Part shown: positions 16,934-28,655 of the stretch, piece after piece
How positions within the stretch are numbered: position 1 is the first letter of the stretch
How the letters are laid out: every line of letters starts with the position of its first letter
Assembly (NCBI RefSeq): GCF_902141845.1
Contig: NZ_CABFPH010000035.1
Coordinates: forward strand, 1 to 52,817
From: Methylobacterium symbioticum
Lineage (GTDB): Bacteria; Pseudomonadota; Alphaproteobacteria; Rhizobiales; Beijerinckiaceae
Length of the DNA stretch: 52,817 nt
Reading direction: 5' to 3'
Notes under the pieces: generated by a model
The model's database searches: none
The model's input: the letters and a program-made list of their open reading frames with translations, nothing else
What the model was told of the DNA's origin: nothing
Position numbers and translations under genes: made by a program

Positions 16934-19900
16934 TCAGTAGCGCGGGTCGTCGCCGAACAGGTAGTCCGGGTCGCGGCGGCGGGGCCGCACGTCCTCGTCG
17001 TCGCCGAAGGGCGAGCGCTGGGTTCCGGGCCAGGGCCGGTAGCCGTCGAGGTCGCCCTGCGCGCGGCGGCTGCGCGCCGCCGGCCGCTCGCCGAACGGGT
17101 CGAGCAGGTCGGGCTCGGCCCTCCGCGCGCGGCCGCCGGACAGGCCGCCGAAGAGATCGCCCTGCACGTCGGCCCCGTCCTCGGCGCCGGCGAGGTCGCC
17201 GTCCTCGGCGTCGGGCCTGAGCGCGTAGAGGGTCTCGCGCGGCACGAGGCGGTACTGCGTGTCGGCCACGCGCCCGTCGCCGCCCAGGCGGAAATGCTCG
17301 AGGAAGCCGCCGCCGCGCTGGCCGCTGCGGGCATCGACGGCGATGTCGGCGATGAGCGGCCGCGCCTCCGGGGAGGGGCCGCGCAGCGGGGTCTTGGGCA
17401 CGCCGTTGGCCCAGACCGCCTCGACGATGCGGCCGGCGATCGGCACGGCGAGATGGCCGCCGGTCTGGCCGCGGCCCAGCGTCCGGCGGGTGCCGTCGGC
17501 ATTGTCGTAGCCGACCCAGACCACCACCGAGACCTCGTTGGTCAGCCCGGCGAACCAGGCGTCGTTCTCGTTCTCCGAGGTGCCGGTCTTGCCGGCCAGA
17601 TAGGCCCCGTAGCGGGCGAGGGCCGCCGCGGTGCCGTGCTGCACGACGCCCTGCAGCATGGTCTTCAGCTGGTAGAAGGAGACCCGGTCGGCCGAGCCGA
17701 TCCGCGCCGGCTCGCGCGCGGCGTGGCTGTAGACCGGCTTGCCGTCGCGCTCGACCGATTCCAGCGCGTAGGGCGCGGGCCGCGCGCCCTCGTTCGCCAC
17801 CGCGGCGTAGAAGCCGGCCAGATCCAGCATGCGCACCGGCTGCGCGCCGAGCACGAAGGGATAGTAGGGCTCGCACTCGGCATAGAGCTGGGCCTCCAGC
17901 GCGATGTCGCAGACCCGCTTGAGGCTCTGCGGCGCCTTCTCCGCGATGCCGCCCTGGAGGAGGCGGGCGGTGACGAGGTTCTTCGAGAATTCGAGGCCGC
18001 GCCGCAGGGTCACCGGGCCGGAGCCGGCGCCGTCATAGTTCTTGGGCGACCAGGACTCGCCGACGCCCCCGATCGGCGGCAGGGTCACGGGACTGTCCAT
18101 CACCAGGGTGTTGGGCTGGAGGCCGGCATTCAGCGCGGCGAGATAGGTGAGGGGCTTGAGCGTCGAGCCGGGCTGGCGCACCGCCTGGGTCACCCGGTTG
18201 AGCTGGCTCAGCGGGTAGGAGAAGCCGCCGGCCATGGCCAGGATCCGGCCGGTGCGGTTCTCCAGCACCAGGGCGGCGCCCTGCACGGTCGGACGCACCC
18301 GGATCTCGGCCCGCGGCCCACCCTTGCCGTCGCGCAGCTTCACCCGCACCGCGTCGTAGGGCTGGAGCTTGCCGCGGGCGATGCCCGGATCGAGGGCGGC
18401 CACGCGGCCGTCGGGCAGGCCGACCTTCACGCCGTTGCGGCCGGTCTCCAGCACGATCGCGAGCGGCCAGTGCACGTCGTAGAGCGCGGGCCGCGCGCTC
18501 TCCAGCGCCCGCAGCCAGGCGGGTTTGGGTCCGGCGGGCTTCGCAGCCGGGGATTTCGGGGCGGGGCCTTTCGGGGCAGGGGGCTTCGTGGCCGCAAGCC
18601 TGGACGCGGCCTTCGCCTCCGCCCTGCCCGCGCCGGCCGATCCGGCGCCCGTGCGGTCGCGCGGCGGCTCGGCACCCGTCACGGTCGGGGCGGATTGCGG
18701 GGCGGCCTCGGGGGCGGGCGAGGCGGCCTCGAGGCGCCGCACGCTCTCGGCGAGGGTCAGCTCGGGCCCGCTCCAGCTCTGCCGCCCGGTGGCGCGCTCG
18801 TAGGTGGCGAGCCCGTCCTGGAGCGCGCCCTCCACCGCCCGCTGCAGCCCGGCATTGATCGTGGAGCGCACCGTGTAGGAGGCGGCCGTCAGCGACTCGA
18901 CGCCCGCCAGCGTGCGCGCCTCGCGGTTCAGATAGTCCACCACGTAGAAGCCGCTGTCGCGCCGCGCGGTCTCGATCGGCTTGAGGCCGAGATCGGCCTT
19001 CACGGCCTCGGCCATCTGCGCCTCGGTGATCGCGCCCTCCTCCTTCAGGCGCGAGAGCACGTAGGCGCGGCGCTCGCGGGCGCGGTCGGGGTACCTGTCG
19101 GGGCTGTAGAAGTTCGGGCCCTTGGGCATGCCGGCGAGCAGGGCGGCCTCCGGCAGGGTGAGCGCGCCCACCGACTTCCCGAAATAGGAGCGCGCCGCCA
19201 TCTCGATGCCGTAGGCGCCGCGGCCCAGATAGATCCCGTTGAGGTAGAGCCCGAGGATCTGGGGCTTGGTCAGGATCCGCTCCAGGCGGGCCGCGACGAT
19301 CATCTCGCGGATCTTGCGCTCGTAGGTGACGTCGTCGCCCACCGAGAGGTTCTTCACCACCTGCTGCGTGATGGTGGAGCCGCCCTGCGGGCGCCCGGGC
19401 GCGGCGAGGTTGCCGATGAAGGCGCGGATCACGCCGCGCTCGTCGATGCCGCGGTGGCTCTCGAAGCGCTTGTCCTCGGCCGCGATGAAGGCCTTCTGCA
19501 CGAGGGCGGGCACGCTCTCGATCGGCACGTTGAGGCGGCGCCCGTTCGCCTCGAAGGTCTCGGCGAAGGGCTGGCCCGCCCCGTCGAGGATCTGGGTCAT
19601 GCCGGGCAGCGCCTTGTCGCGCAGGGCCTCGGCGGTCGGCAGGTTCTCGGTGGCCTTGTTGTAGAACTCGATCACCGCCTTCGCCTCGAAGGGGGCATTG
19701 GCCGGGTTCTCGCCCTTGCAGAACTGGCGGTAGCTCGTGTTGAGCTCGCCGATATCGAGCCCGTGCAGGATCTTCGGGGCCGAGGCGCCGGCCACCGCGC
19801 TCGGATCCTCCATGGCGGTGGAGATCAGCTCGTCGAGGTTGATGTCCTCGATGTCGAAGGCCTTGCGCATATGGGCGCAGCCGTCGCGCAGGATCTGCAC

Positions 19901-20014
19901 GACCTGCGCCCCGTCGCTGGCCGCGTCGAAGCGCGTCTTCACGGCGTCCGGCCGCGTCGTGACCTGGCTGAGGGTCAGCGCGGTCGCGAACAGCTTGATC
20001 AGGATGGCGTTCAT
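16934..20014 (-). CDS. Class A penicillin-binding protein (GT51 glycosyltransferase plus transpeptidase)
   Basis: This bifunctional peptidoglycan synthase has 1026 residues, longer than usual PBP1a/1c proteins. The first 18 residues form a signal anchor. A non-catalytic segment of about 150 residues precedes the GT51 domain, whose catalytic Glu lies in EDKRFESHRGID (about 180-191), with QGGSTITQQVVKN (about 211) and YLNGIYLGRGAYGIEMAARS. The transpeptidase has PGSTLKPLTYL (nucleophile Ser near 616) and AGKTGTSENENDAW (near 806). An Ala/Pro/Lys-rich linker (near 430-500) separates the domains. The tail has many Asp/Arg residues. Which PBP1 ortholog it is remains open. Confidence 0.92.
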   Translation of the reverse strand: MNAILIKLFATALTLSQVTTRPDAVKTRFDAASDGAQVVQILRDGCAHMRKAFDIEDINLDELISTAMEDPSAVAGASAPKILHGLDIGELNTSYRQFCKGENPANAPFEAKAVIEFYNKATENLPTAEALRDKALPGMTQILDGAGQPFAETFEANGRRLNVPIESVPALVQKAFIAAEDKRFESHRGIDERGVIRAFIGNLAAPGRPQGGSTITQQVVKNLSVGDDVTYERKIREMIVAARLERILTKPQILGLYLNGIYLGRGAYGIEMAARSYFGKSVGALTLPEAALLAGMPKGPNFYSPDRYPDRARERRAYVLSRLKEEGAITEAQMAEAVKADLGLKPIETARRDSGFYVVDYLNREARTLAGVESLTAASYTVRSTINAGLQRAVEGALQDGLATYERATGRQSWSGPELTLAESVRRLEAASPAPEAAPQSAPTVTGAEPPRDRTGAGSAGAGRAEAKAASRLAATKPPAPKGPAPKSPAAKPAGPKPAWLRALESARPALYDVHWPLAIVLETGRNGVKVGLPDGRVAALDPGIARGKLQPYDAVRVKLRDGKGGPRAEIRVRPTVQGAALVLENRTGRILAMAGGFSYPLSQLNRVTQAVRQPGSTLKPLTYLAALNAGLQPNTLVMDSPVTLPPIGGVGESWSPKNYDGAGSGPVTLRRGLEFSKNLVTARLLQGGIAEKAPQSLKRVCDIALEAQLYAECEPYYPFVLGAQPVRMLDLAGFYAAVANEGARPAPYALESVERDGKPVYSHAAREPARIGSADRVSFYQLKTMLQGVVQHGTAAALARYGAYLAGKTGTSENENDAWFAGLTNEVSVVVWVGYDNADGTRRTLGRGQTGGHLAVPIAGRIVEAVWANGVPKTPLRGPSPEARPLIADIAVDARSGQRGGGFLEHFRLGGDGRVADTQYRLVPRETLYALRPDAEDGDLAGAEDGADVQGDLFGGLSGGRARRAEPDLLDPFGERPAARSRRAQGDLDGYRPWPGTQRSPFGDDEDVRPRRRDPDYLFGDDPRY

Positions 20015-20286
20015 ACGATCCGGGTGCGGCGCGGCGCGGGAACTCGGTCCCGGCCGCTTCGAGACAACGCCGGGGCGGCTGAACAGGGCCTGGACAACGC
20101 GGCTCTTTTAAGGAGGGGCGGGGAAACGGCAACGCTTTTCCCGGGGCGGGCGTTGGGGCCCGAAGCCCCATGAATGGTCGGGCTGAGCGATCGCCGCGTC
20201 GCGTTCCGCTCGTCAGCTTGCGCCGTGCCCGCCCCCCTCGTCCGAGCGCCTGTCGAGCGCTCGGTCGCAACGCCGCGGAGTCCCTC

Positions 20287-21954
20287 GTGATCACCGACCT
20301 CTGGTACAAGAACGCCGTCATCTACTGCCTGTCGGTGCGCACCTTCATGGATGCGAACGGCGACGGCATCGGCGACTTCGCGGGGCTGGAGCGGCGGCTC
20401 GACTACCTGCAGGGGCTCGGCGTCACCGCGATCTGGCTGATGCCGTTCCAGCCCTCGCCGAAGCGCGACGGCGGCTACGACATCGCGGACTATTACGGCG
20501 TCGACCCCGATTACGGCTCGCTCGGCGATTTCGTGGCCTTCACCCATGCCGCCAAGCAGCGGGGCCTGCGGGTGATCATCGACCTCGTGGTCAACCACAC
20601 CTCGGACCGGCACCCCTGGTTCCAGGCGGCGCGCAAGGACCCGGATTCACCCTACCGGGACTGGTACGTCTGGTCGACGGAGAAGCCCTCGAACGCCGAC
20701 AAGGGCATGGTCTTCCCCGGCGTGCAGACGACGACCTGGACCTACGACCGCGAGGCGGGCGCCTACTACTTCCACCGCTTCTTCGACTTCCAGCCCGACC
20801 TCAACACGGGCAACCCCGCGGTCCTGGCCGAGATCCTGAAGATCATGGGCTTCTGGATCCAGCTCGGCGTCTCCGGCTTCCGCATGGACGCGGTGCCCTT
20901 CGTGATCGCGCAGAAGGGCGCGGATGTCGGGGGCACGCCGCGCGAAAACTTCGACATGCTGCGCGACTTCCGTGAGTTCCTGCAATGGCGGAAAGGGGAC
21001 GCGATCATCCTGGCCGAGGCCAACATCCTGCCGAAGCAGGACCTCGACTATTTCGGCGACGACGCCGACCGCATGCACATGATGTTCAACTTCCAGGTCA
21101 ACCAGGCGACCTTCTACGCACTGGCCGCCCATGACGCGCGCCCCCTCGTCAAGGCGATCGAGCGGACGACGCCGCGCCCGGCCTCCTGCCAGTGGGGCAC
21201 CTTCCTGCGCAACCACGACGAGCTCGACCTCGGCCGGCTGACGGACAAGCAGAGGGCCCTGGTGTTCGAGAAATTCGGGCCCGAAAAGGGGATGCAGCTC
21301 TACGACCGCGGCATCCGCCGCCGCCTCGCGCCGATGCTCGACGGCGATCCGCGCCGGATCCGGCTCGCCTACGCGCTGATGTTCGCCCTGCCCGGCACGC
21401 CGGTGCTGCGCTACGGCGACGAGATCGGCATGGGCGACGACCTCGCCCTCAAGGAGCGCGACTGCGCCCGCACGCCGATGCAGTGGACCAACGAGCGGCA
21501 CGGCGGCTTCACCGCCGCCGAGCGGCCGGTGATGCCGGTGATCGACCACGGTCCCTACGGCTACGCCCATGTCAACGTGGCCGGGCAGCGGCACGAACGC
21601 GACTCGCTGCTCACCTGGATGCAGAGCATGATCCGGGTGCGCAAGGAGGCGCCCGAGATCGGCTGGGGCCAGGTCTCGGCGCTGGAGACCGGCCGGAGCC
21701 CGGTGCTGGCCCTGCGCTACGACTGGCGCAACAACACGGTGGTCTGCGTGCTCAACCTCGATCCGGGACCGATCGAGGTCGAGATCGCGACCGGCGTGCC
21801 CGCGCCCGCGGGCGACCTGCTGATCGACCTCCTCACCGGGGAGCGCAGCGAGGCGGAGGCGAAAGGCCGCCACCGCCTCTGCCTGGAGGGCTACGGCTAT
21901 CACTGGTTCCGGGTCGGCGGCCTCGACGCGCCCTTGAAGCGCACGCCGGCTTGA
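20287..21954 (+). CDS. GH13 alpha-amylase family enzyme, trehalose-synthase-like
   Basis: The 555-residue product belongs to the GH13 group that includes maltose alpha-D-glucosyltransferase (trehalose synthase). It opens DLWYKNAVIYCLSVRTFMD, then DANGDGIGDFAGL. The catalytic set is visible: nucleophile D201 in GFRMDAVPF, acid E244 in ILAEANILP, and D311 in LRNHDELDL, with VVNHTSDRH before. The start is set at the GTG at 20287. A longer frame to 20170 adds an Arg-rich stretch unlike the family. No fused maltokinase domain is present. Substrate specificity within the family is not certain. Confidence 0.88.
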   Translation: MITDLWYKNAVIYCLSVRTFMDANGDGIGDFAGLERRLDYLQGLGVTAIWLMPFQPSPKRDGGYDIADYYGVDPDYGSLGDFVAFTHAAKQRGLRVIIDLVVNHTSDRHPWFQAARKDPDSPYRDWYVWSTEKPSNADKGMVFPGVQTTTWTYDREAGAYYFHRFFDFQPDLNTGNPAVLAEILKIMGFWIQLGVSGFRMDAVPFVIAQKGADVGGTPRENFDMLRDFREFLQWRKGDAIILAEANILPKQDLDYFGDDADRMHMMFNFQVNQATFYALAAHDARPLVKAIERTTPRPASCQWGTFLRNHDELDLGRLTDKQRALVFEKFGPEKGMQLYDRGIRRRLAPMLDGDPRRIRLAYALMFALPGTPVLRYGDEIGMGDDLALKERDCARTPMQWTNERHGGFTAAERPVMPVIDHGPYGYAHVNVAGQRHERDSLLTWMQSMIRVRKEAPEIGWGQVSALETGRSPVLALRYDWRNNTVVCVLNLDPGPIEVEIATGVPAPAGDLLIDLLTGERSEAEAKGRHRLCLEGYGYHWFRVGGLDAPLKRTPA

Positions 21955-21955
21955 G

Positions 21956-22060
21956 CGGATCCCCTCGCCCCGCCCGCAGTCGGGCTTGCCCGACGTCGGT
22001 TCCCCGGTGCCGATCTCGGGCAAGCCCGGGATCGGTCGGGGAGAGGGGGTGCCGCGGCCG
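21956..22060. repeat. Intergenic inverted repeats, related to the 14,000-14,260 element
   Basis: CCCCTCGCCCCGCCCGCAGT and GGTCGGGGAGAGGGGGTG mark the two ends, with the inner hairpins CAGTCGGGCTTGCCCGACGT and GATCTCGGGCAAGCCCGGGA. The layout copies the element near 14,040-14,260. No gene is seen here. Confidence 0.6.
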
Positions 22061-22205
22061 CCTCAGGAAGAGGTCGGGGACGGGACTGACGAGGTCTGCG
22101 CGCCGAGATCGGCGCATCCGCTCCGACGGGCTCGGATGGGGCAGGTGCCCTCGCCGGGCGATCCGGGCTAGAACGCGCCTTCGGACGAAGAGCGAGCCCA
22201 AGCCC

Positions 22206-22847
22206 ATGCCCACGCCCCGCGCCGGGATCATCCCGGTCACGCCTTTCCAGCAGAACTGCACCCTGATCTGGGACGATGCGACCAAGGTCGGCGCCGTGGT
22301 CGATCCGGGCGGCGACCTCGACCGGATCGAGGCGGCCATCGCCCAGCAGGGCGTCACGATCGAGAAGATCCTTCTGACCCACGGCCATATCGACCATGCC
22401 GGCGGCGCGGACGAGTTGAAGGAGCGCCTCGGCGTGCCGGTGGAGGGGCCCCACGAGGCCGACCGGTTCCTGCTCGATTCCCTGCCGATGACCGGCGCCA
22501 ATTACGGCCTCGACGGCGCCCGCGCGGTGACGCCGGACCGCTGGCTCGCCGAGGGCGACCAGGTCACGGTCGGCGGCCTCACCTTCGACATCCTGCACGC
22601 TCCCGGCCACTCCCCGGGCAGCGTGGTCTTCGTCTCCCGCGACGCCCGCTTCGCCCTCGTCGGCGACGTGGTCTTCAAGGGCTCGGTCGGCCGCACGGAC
22701 CTGCCCGGCGGCAACCACGAGCAGCTGATCCGGGCGATCAAGGAGAAGGTGCTGCCGCTCGGCGACGACGTCGCCTTCATCTCCGGCCACGGCCCGACGG
22801 GGACGCTGGGCGAGGAGCGCGTCTCGAACCCGTTCCTGCAGGATTGA
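22206..22847 (+). CDS. MBL-fold metallo-hydrolase, glyoxalase II-like (YcbL type)
   Basis: The 213-residue product has the metallo-beta-lactamase motif THGHIDHAGG (H59, H61, D63, H64) and later metal ligands in HAPGHSPGSV, LVGDVVFKGS and FISGHGPTG. It opens PVTPFQQNCTLIWDDATK and ends GEERVSNPFL, as in short glyoxalase II-like hydrolases. The likely reaction is thioester hydrolysis, but the physiological substrate is unknown. The start at 22206 is the ATG that fits the family; the upstream frame is low-complexity. Confidence 0.88.
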   Translation: MPTPRAGIIPVTPFQQNCTLIWDDATKVGAVVDPGGDLDRIEAAIAQQGVTIEKILLTHGHIDHAGGADELKERLGVPVEGPHEADRFLLDSLPMTGANYGLDGARAVTPDRWLAEGDQVTVGGLTFDILHAPGHSPGSVVFVSRDARFALVGDVVFKGSVGRTDLPGGNHEQLIRAIKEKVLPLGDDVAFISGHGPTGTLGEERVSNPFLQD

Positions 22848-22868
22848 GCGCGGCAGGCTTCGCCGCGC
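22848..22868 (+). terminator. Hairpin after the MBL hydrolase gene
   Basis: GCGCGGC and GCCGCGC form a 7-bp GC stem with a six-base loop, beginning immediately at the stop codon of the hydrolase. There is no clear T-tract. Confidence 0.4.
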
Positions 22869-22958
22869 GGGCGTGACCGGGTGTCGCGGAACGCGCGGTC
22901 GATCCGCGGGCAGCCCGATCCCGTCCCGCCCGCTTCGGACGTTCCCGCGCAGCCCTAA

Positions 22959-25580
<2,622 letters not shown>

Positions 25581-26315
25581 TCAGCTCGCATGTAATTTCT
25601 CAGTAAAGTTTGACCCTATGGAAGGGTAACTTGACCGGATTTACTGAGAAGTTCGACCCTCGCGGCTCTGGGGGAAAGTGATTAGGCTGCCTTTCAAAGC
25701 GAATAGGCTGATCTATGAAAGCGATTAAGTGTTCTTCCCGGGCATCCTGGTGCGTTCAACAGGCAGCTGGCGTTCGAGACCGAGGGCGAAAAGAGCGCGC
25801 GCCATCCGTGGCGCTCGTTATAGCACGGGACAGGCGCAAGTGCCTACTTCCGACGTGAAAGCCAACGCCAGCTTGAGATCTCACCTGGTTCGGGAGATCC
25901 ACGGACAGTCGGCTGTCTTTGCTTAAAGGTAATCTGGTGCTTACGCGTAGGGAAAATAGCAAAGCTTGGTGAATAACGGCGCGGCCGCGGCATCCCCCCG
26001 GATGCACCGCGCCCCGCCAACTACGCCCACCGGGAGGCACGTCGGCCGGAAATCGGCCTCTCGGCTTCACCCGTCGCCGAGCATTTCTCAACGAGCCAGG
26101 CTCGCTCTTGAACGGCGGGTCGCGCCCGTCCGTCGGATCGTTGATGATCCCGAAGTCCTCGCCAGGTTCATAGAACACTCGACCGCAATCGAGGTCAGGT
26201 GCGAATGGCCCGCCTTCGGTCAGGAAGTACGCATCACCGTCGTGTCTGACGTAGAGGGGGACTCATCCCTCCGCTCCGTCACCATAAATACGCCCCTGCG
26301 GTTCCCGTGGCCGTT
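25581..26315. mobile_element. Island edge: IS-end-like repeats and gene remnants
   Basis: No convincing intact gene lies here. TTTCTCAGTAAA (25596-25607) and TTTACTGAGAA (25640-25650) are inverted. AGTTTGACCCT (25607-25617) and AGTTCGACCCT (25650-25660) are a direct repeat. Short copies of GATTAGGCTG, GAATAGGCTG and AAGCGATTAAG follow to about 25,730. This multi-repeat layout resembles an insertion sequence end (possibly IS21-like, unproven). On the minus strand about 26,086-26,250 a frame without a proper start reads VRHDGDAYFLTEGGPFAPD and EPGEDFGIINDPTDGRDP. It looks like the remains of a real gene. Confidence 0.5.
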
Positions 26316-26657
26316 TCAGGCGTAGAAGCTGCTCGTGTCCACCTTCAGCCGTAGGATGACCGGCCCCGCGGGGGAGAGGCTGCCCTCGAACCGTCCTGGA
26401 AAGGTCTCCGATACCGTAAGGCCGTCCGCGCCGTTCCCGTAATTCAGGGTGCAATGGACGTTGATCGGGCCCTCGAAGCTGCCGGCACGCACCTTGATCT
26501 CGTCGGCGAAGACCTCGACGGAGTCGACGTGCGTGTGCGCCGACAGCGCGCCCAGGTCCCCCCAGGCTTCGGTCCCGGTCAGGTCGATCTCTCGCACGGC
26601 CGTTGCGACGGCCTGGAGGACAGCCGCATCCGTGCTTGCTGCGTCAGGGCCCGGCAT
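26316..26657 (-). CDS. Small partner of the FRG-domain protein
   Basis: This 113-residue protein starts at the ATG at 26657, with GAGGAGG at ideal spacing and only 9 bp after the FRG gene. It has an N-terminal helical part (AAVLQAVATAVREIDLTG) and a beta-rich C-terminal half (VEVFADEIKVRAGSFEGPIN, then LKVDTSSFYA). No Cys pair or membrane segment is present. I do not recognise the family. Its place as last gene of the defence-type operon suggests an accessory or immunity role (inference). Confidence 0.72.
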   Translation of the reverse strand: MPGPDAASTDAAVLQAVATAVREIDLTGTEAWGDLGALSAHTHVDSVEVFADEIKVRAGSFEGPINVHCTLNYGNGADGLTVSETFPGRFEGSLSPAGPVILRLKVDTSSFYA

Positions 26658-26666
26658 GCAACCTCC

Positions 26667-27455
26667 TCAGAACACGGCGGCGCCAATGCCGAGACGCTGC
26701 CGATACTGCCAGCTCAGCGAGAGACATACGCCCTCAAGGCTAGCCCAGATATGGGCCGCATCGATGCCGAGGCTGAAGAGCTTGCGCTGGAAGCGCGACC
26801 GGACCCCTCGCGGTATGACGAAGCTGTTTTCAGCCAGTCCGCTCGGCATCCAGGGTTCGCTGGGCCTGGGATGGACGGAGAACAACCCGCGCTGGCTCGC
26901 GATCCTCGGGGCCGTCGTGGTCGGGAGCAGGAACCCCACGCGGTCGATCTCGAACGGGCCCGGTCCGCCCTCCGGATTTATGACGAGCGTGTCGTCCACC
27001 GGATAGGCGTAGATCACGGCATCGGCGTCCAAGGGGTCGCTGGAGACCGCGAAGAAGCACGCGACGAGTGGGTTGGTCGTCCAGTCCAGGAGGCGCGTCG
27101 GCAGCCCGAAATGCTGCCCCAGGGCCAACCAGTCCCAATCGGTCGCCCCCGGCAGCGAGACGTGCAACCGTGCCTCGCGCTTGAAGGCGCGGAACAGGTG
27201 CTCCTCGAACAGCGGGTCGTGGTTCGGCGTGCGGCCCGCGCTCGGCACACATAGGAATTCGCGGGACGCGCAGCCCCGAAAGACCCAGCGCGAGTGCATG
27301 CGCCGGTCCAGGAAGTCCTGGAAGGATTGCCAGGTCTCCTGCGCCGACTTGAGACGCTCCACGGTGTCCGCGGCCGAAGCTGGGCCACGCGGCTGGACCG
27401 GCTCCGCCGAGACGCCACGGAGCGGTTTGGGAGGGGGTCGGGTCGGAGGTCTCAT
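26667..27455 (-). CDS. FRG-domain protein
   Basis: The 262-residue product carries an FRG domain: WVFRGCAS with Phe59-Arg60-Gly61, LFRAFKREARLH, the core LALGQHFGLPTRLLDWT (about 111-127) and PLVACFFAV. The FRG domain is named for this Phe-Arg-Gly motif and often occurs in phage-defence and toxin-like loci; its biochemistry is not firmly established. The first 30 residues are proline-rich and may be a linker or an over-extended start. It follows kinase-NDT copy B by 18 bp and precedes a small partner by 9 bp, so it belongs to the same operon. Confidence 0.82.
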   Translation of the reverse strand: MRPPTRPPPKPLRGVSAEPVQPRGPASAADTVERLKSAQETWQSFQDFLDRRMHSRWVFRGCASREFLCVPSAGRTPNHDPLFEEHLFRAFKREARLHVSLPGATDWDWLALGQHFGLPTRLLDWTTNPLVACFFAVSSDPLDADAVIYAYPVDDTLVINPEGGPGPFEIDRVGFLLPTTTAPRIASQRGLFSVHPRPSEPWMPSGLAENSFVIPRGVRSRFQRKLFSLGIDAAHIWASLEGVCLSLSWQYRQRLGIGAAVF

Positions 27456-27473
27456 CGACGATGTCCGGTCGGG

Positions 27474-28655
27474 TCAGCGCATTCCGGCCAGGTGCGCGCG
27501 GTACAGGGCGGTCGTGAAGTCGCGGGCGATCTCGCACGACATGCCCGCGTGCACCGCGAGGTCCGTCGCAGCCACCGCTTCCGCCAGGACGACCACCGGA
27601 ACCCCGACGGCCCGGGCGTGCCCGATGACGGCGCTCGTTCCCGGGTCGCCGCCATCCGCAAGCGCGAGGACAGCCGTGCAGGCCCTCAGTCCGGCGAGCG
27701 CGGGACCGGCGCTCGCGGCAAGCCGCTCGCCGTACTCATGGAACGGCGAGAACACCTCGCTCCCGAGATCAAGAAGCCACCACCGTGCCTGGTCGAGGAG
27801 CCAACGTTGAGGCAGCGTCGCCGCCGGTCCCGAAAGAAAGACCCGCCCCCCATGCGCCGTGTCCGGCTGCGGCACGAGAGCGCTCAAGGCATGCGGCGCC
27901 GGGAGAGGCAGGCGATGACCGTCGTTGAAATGGGCGACGCTGCGCGATGCCAGGTCGGCGGCCTCGACGGGGTCGAGCCGGCGCTCGCCCCAGTAGTGCG
28001 CGAAGGCGGCGCAGAACACGTCGCCGGAGCCGATCTTGAACCACGTGTCCGATATGTAGGCCGGAACCAGCCGCGGCTTCGTGTCACCGACATAGACGCT
28101 GGCGCCGCCGATGGCGTGGCGGGCGACAACGACCGAGGCGCCCTCATCGGCCATGATGCGTGTCGCCACATCCATCGCCTCCTGCGACGAATCCGCCGCA
28201 GCGAGCATGTAGTCCCTCACCACGTATGCCAGCTCGCCCGCCCGCGACCCTGACGCCGAGAAGGCCGCCTCGGGACTGTCCGACTGCGGGTCGTGGACGG
28301 CCCGGCCGGCCACGACCGTGGCCGGCCCCTCCAGCATCCCGAAGCTCAGCACGACCTCCCCGGAGACCGTGATGCGGGGCAGACCGGCCGACGCCTTGGG
28401 CACGGGCTCCTTGCTCAGGGGATGGTAGTACTCGAAGACGAGTTCCTTCTCGATCTCGACCACTTCGGCACGGACGCCGAACGACGCCATGGTCGCGCGT
28501 ACGTCCGCCGCCCAACCCGAGTAGGCGTAGGTGTGCAGCACGGAGCCGGGCGCGAGCCCGCTCACGGCCACGGCGGCCCGGCCACCGGAACCGTAAATCC
28601 GGTCCCATTCCGGGTAAGCGCAGACCTCCCGGTAACTGCCGCCCACGATGATCAT
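27474..28655 (-). CDS. PfkB-like kinase fused to NDT-like domain, copy B (NDT site degenerate)
   Basis: The 393-residue product has an N-terminal PfkB/ribokinase-like domain (about 1-250), opening MIIVGGSYREVCAYPEWDRI with the family end motif FKIGSGDVFCAAFAHYWGE (catalytic-type Asp212), then SRSVAHF. The C-terminal domain (about 270-393) is nucleoside 2-deoxyribosyltransferase-like: RVFLSGPAATLPQ, VFSPFHEYG, and GGDPGTSAVIGHARA. In copy A the last motif reads DPGTLFEVGYARA, with the expected catalytic Glu. Here that position is Val343, and YLAGPFF has become FLSGPAA, so the NDT site is probably dead. The ATG overlaps the upstream small gene (ATGA). Confidence 0.82.
   Translation of the reverse strand: MIIVGGSYREVCAYPEWDRIYGSGGRAAVAVSGLAPGSVLHTYAYSGWAADVRATMASFGVRAEVVEIEKELVFEYYHPLSKEPVPKASAGLPRITVSGEVVLSFGMLEGPATVVAGRAVHDPQSDSPEAAFSASGSRAGELAYVVRDYMLAAADSSQEAMDVATRIMADEGASVVVARHAIGGASVYVGDTKPRLVPAYISDTWFKIGSGDVFCAAFAHYWGERRLDPVEAADLASRSVAHFNDGHRLPLPAPHALSALVPQPDTAHGGRVFLSGPAATLPQRWLLDQARWWLLDLGSEVFSPFHEYGERLAASAGPALAGLRACTAVLALADGGDPGTSAVIGHARAVGVPVVVLAEAVAATDLAVHAGMSCEIARDFTTALYRAHLAGMR

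Noticed and set aside
16721..20173. 1150-residue plus-strand frame opposite the PBP gene
   Set aside because: Antisense shadow in GC-rich DNA; the minus strand has GT51 and transpeptidase motifs.
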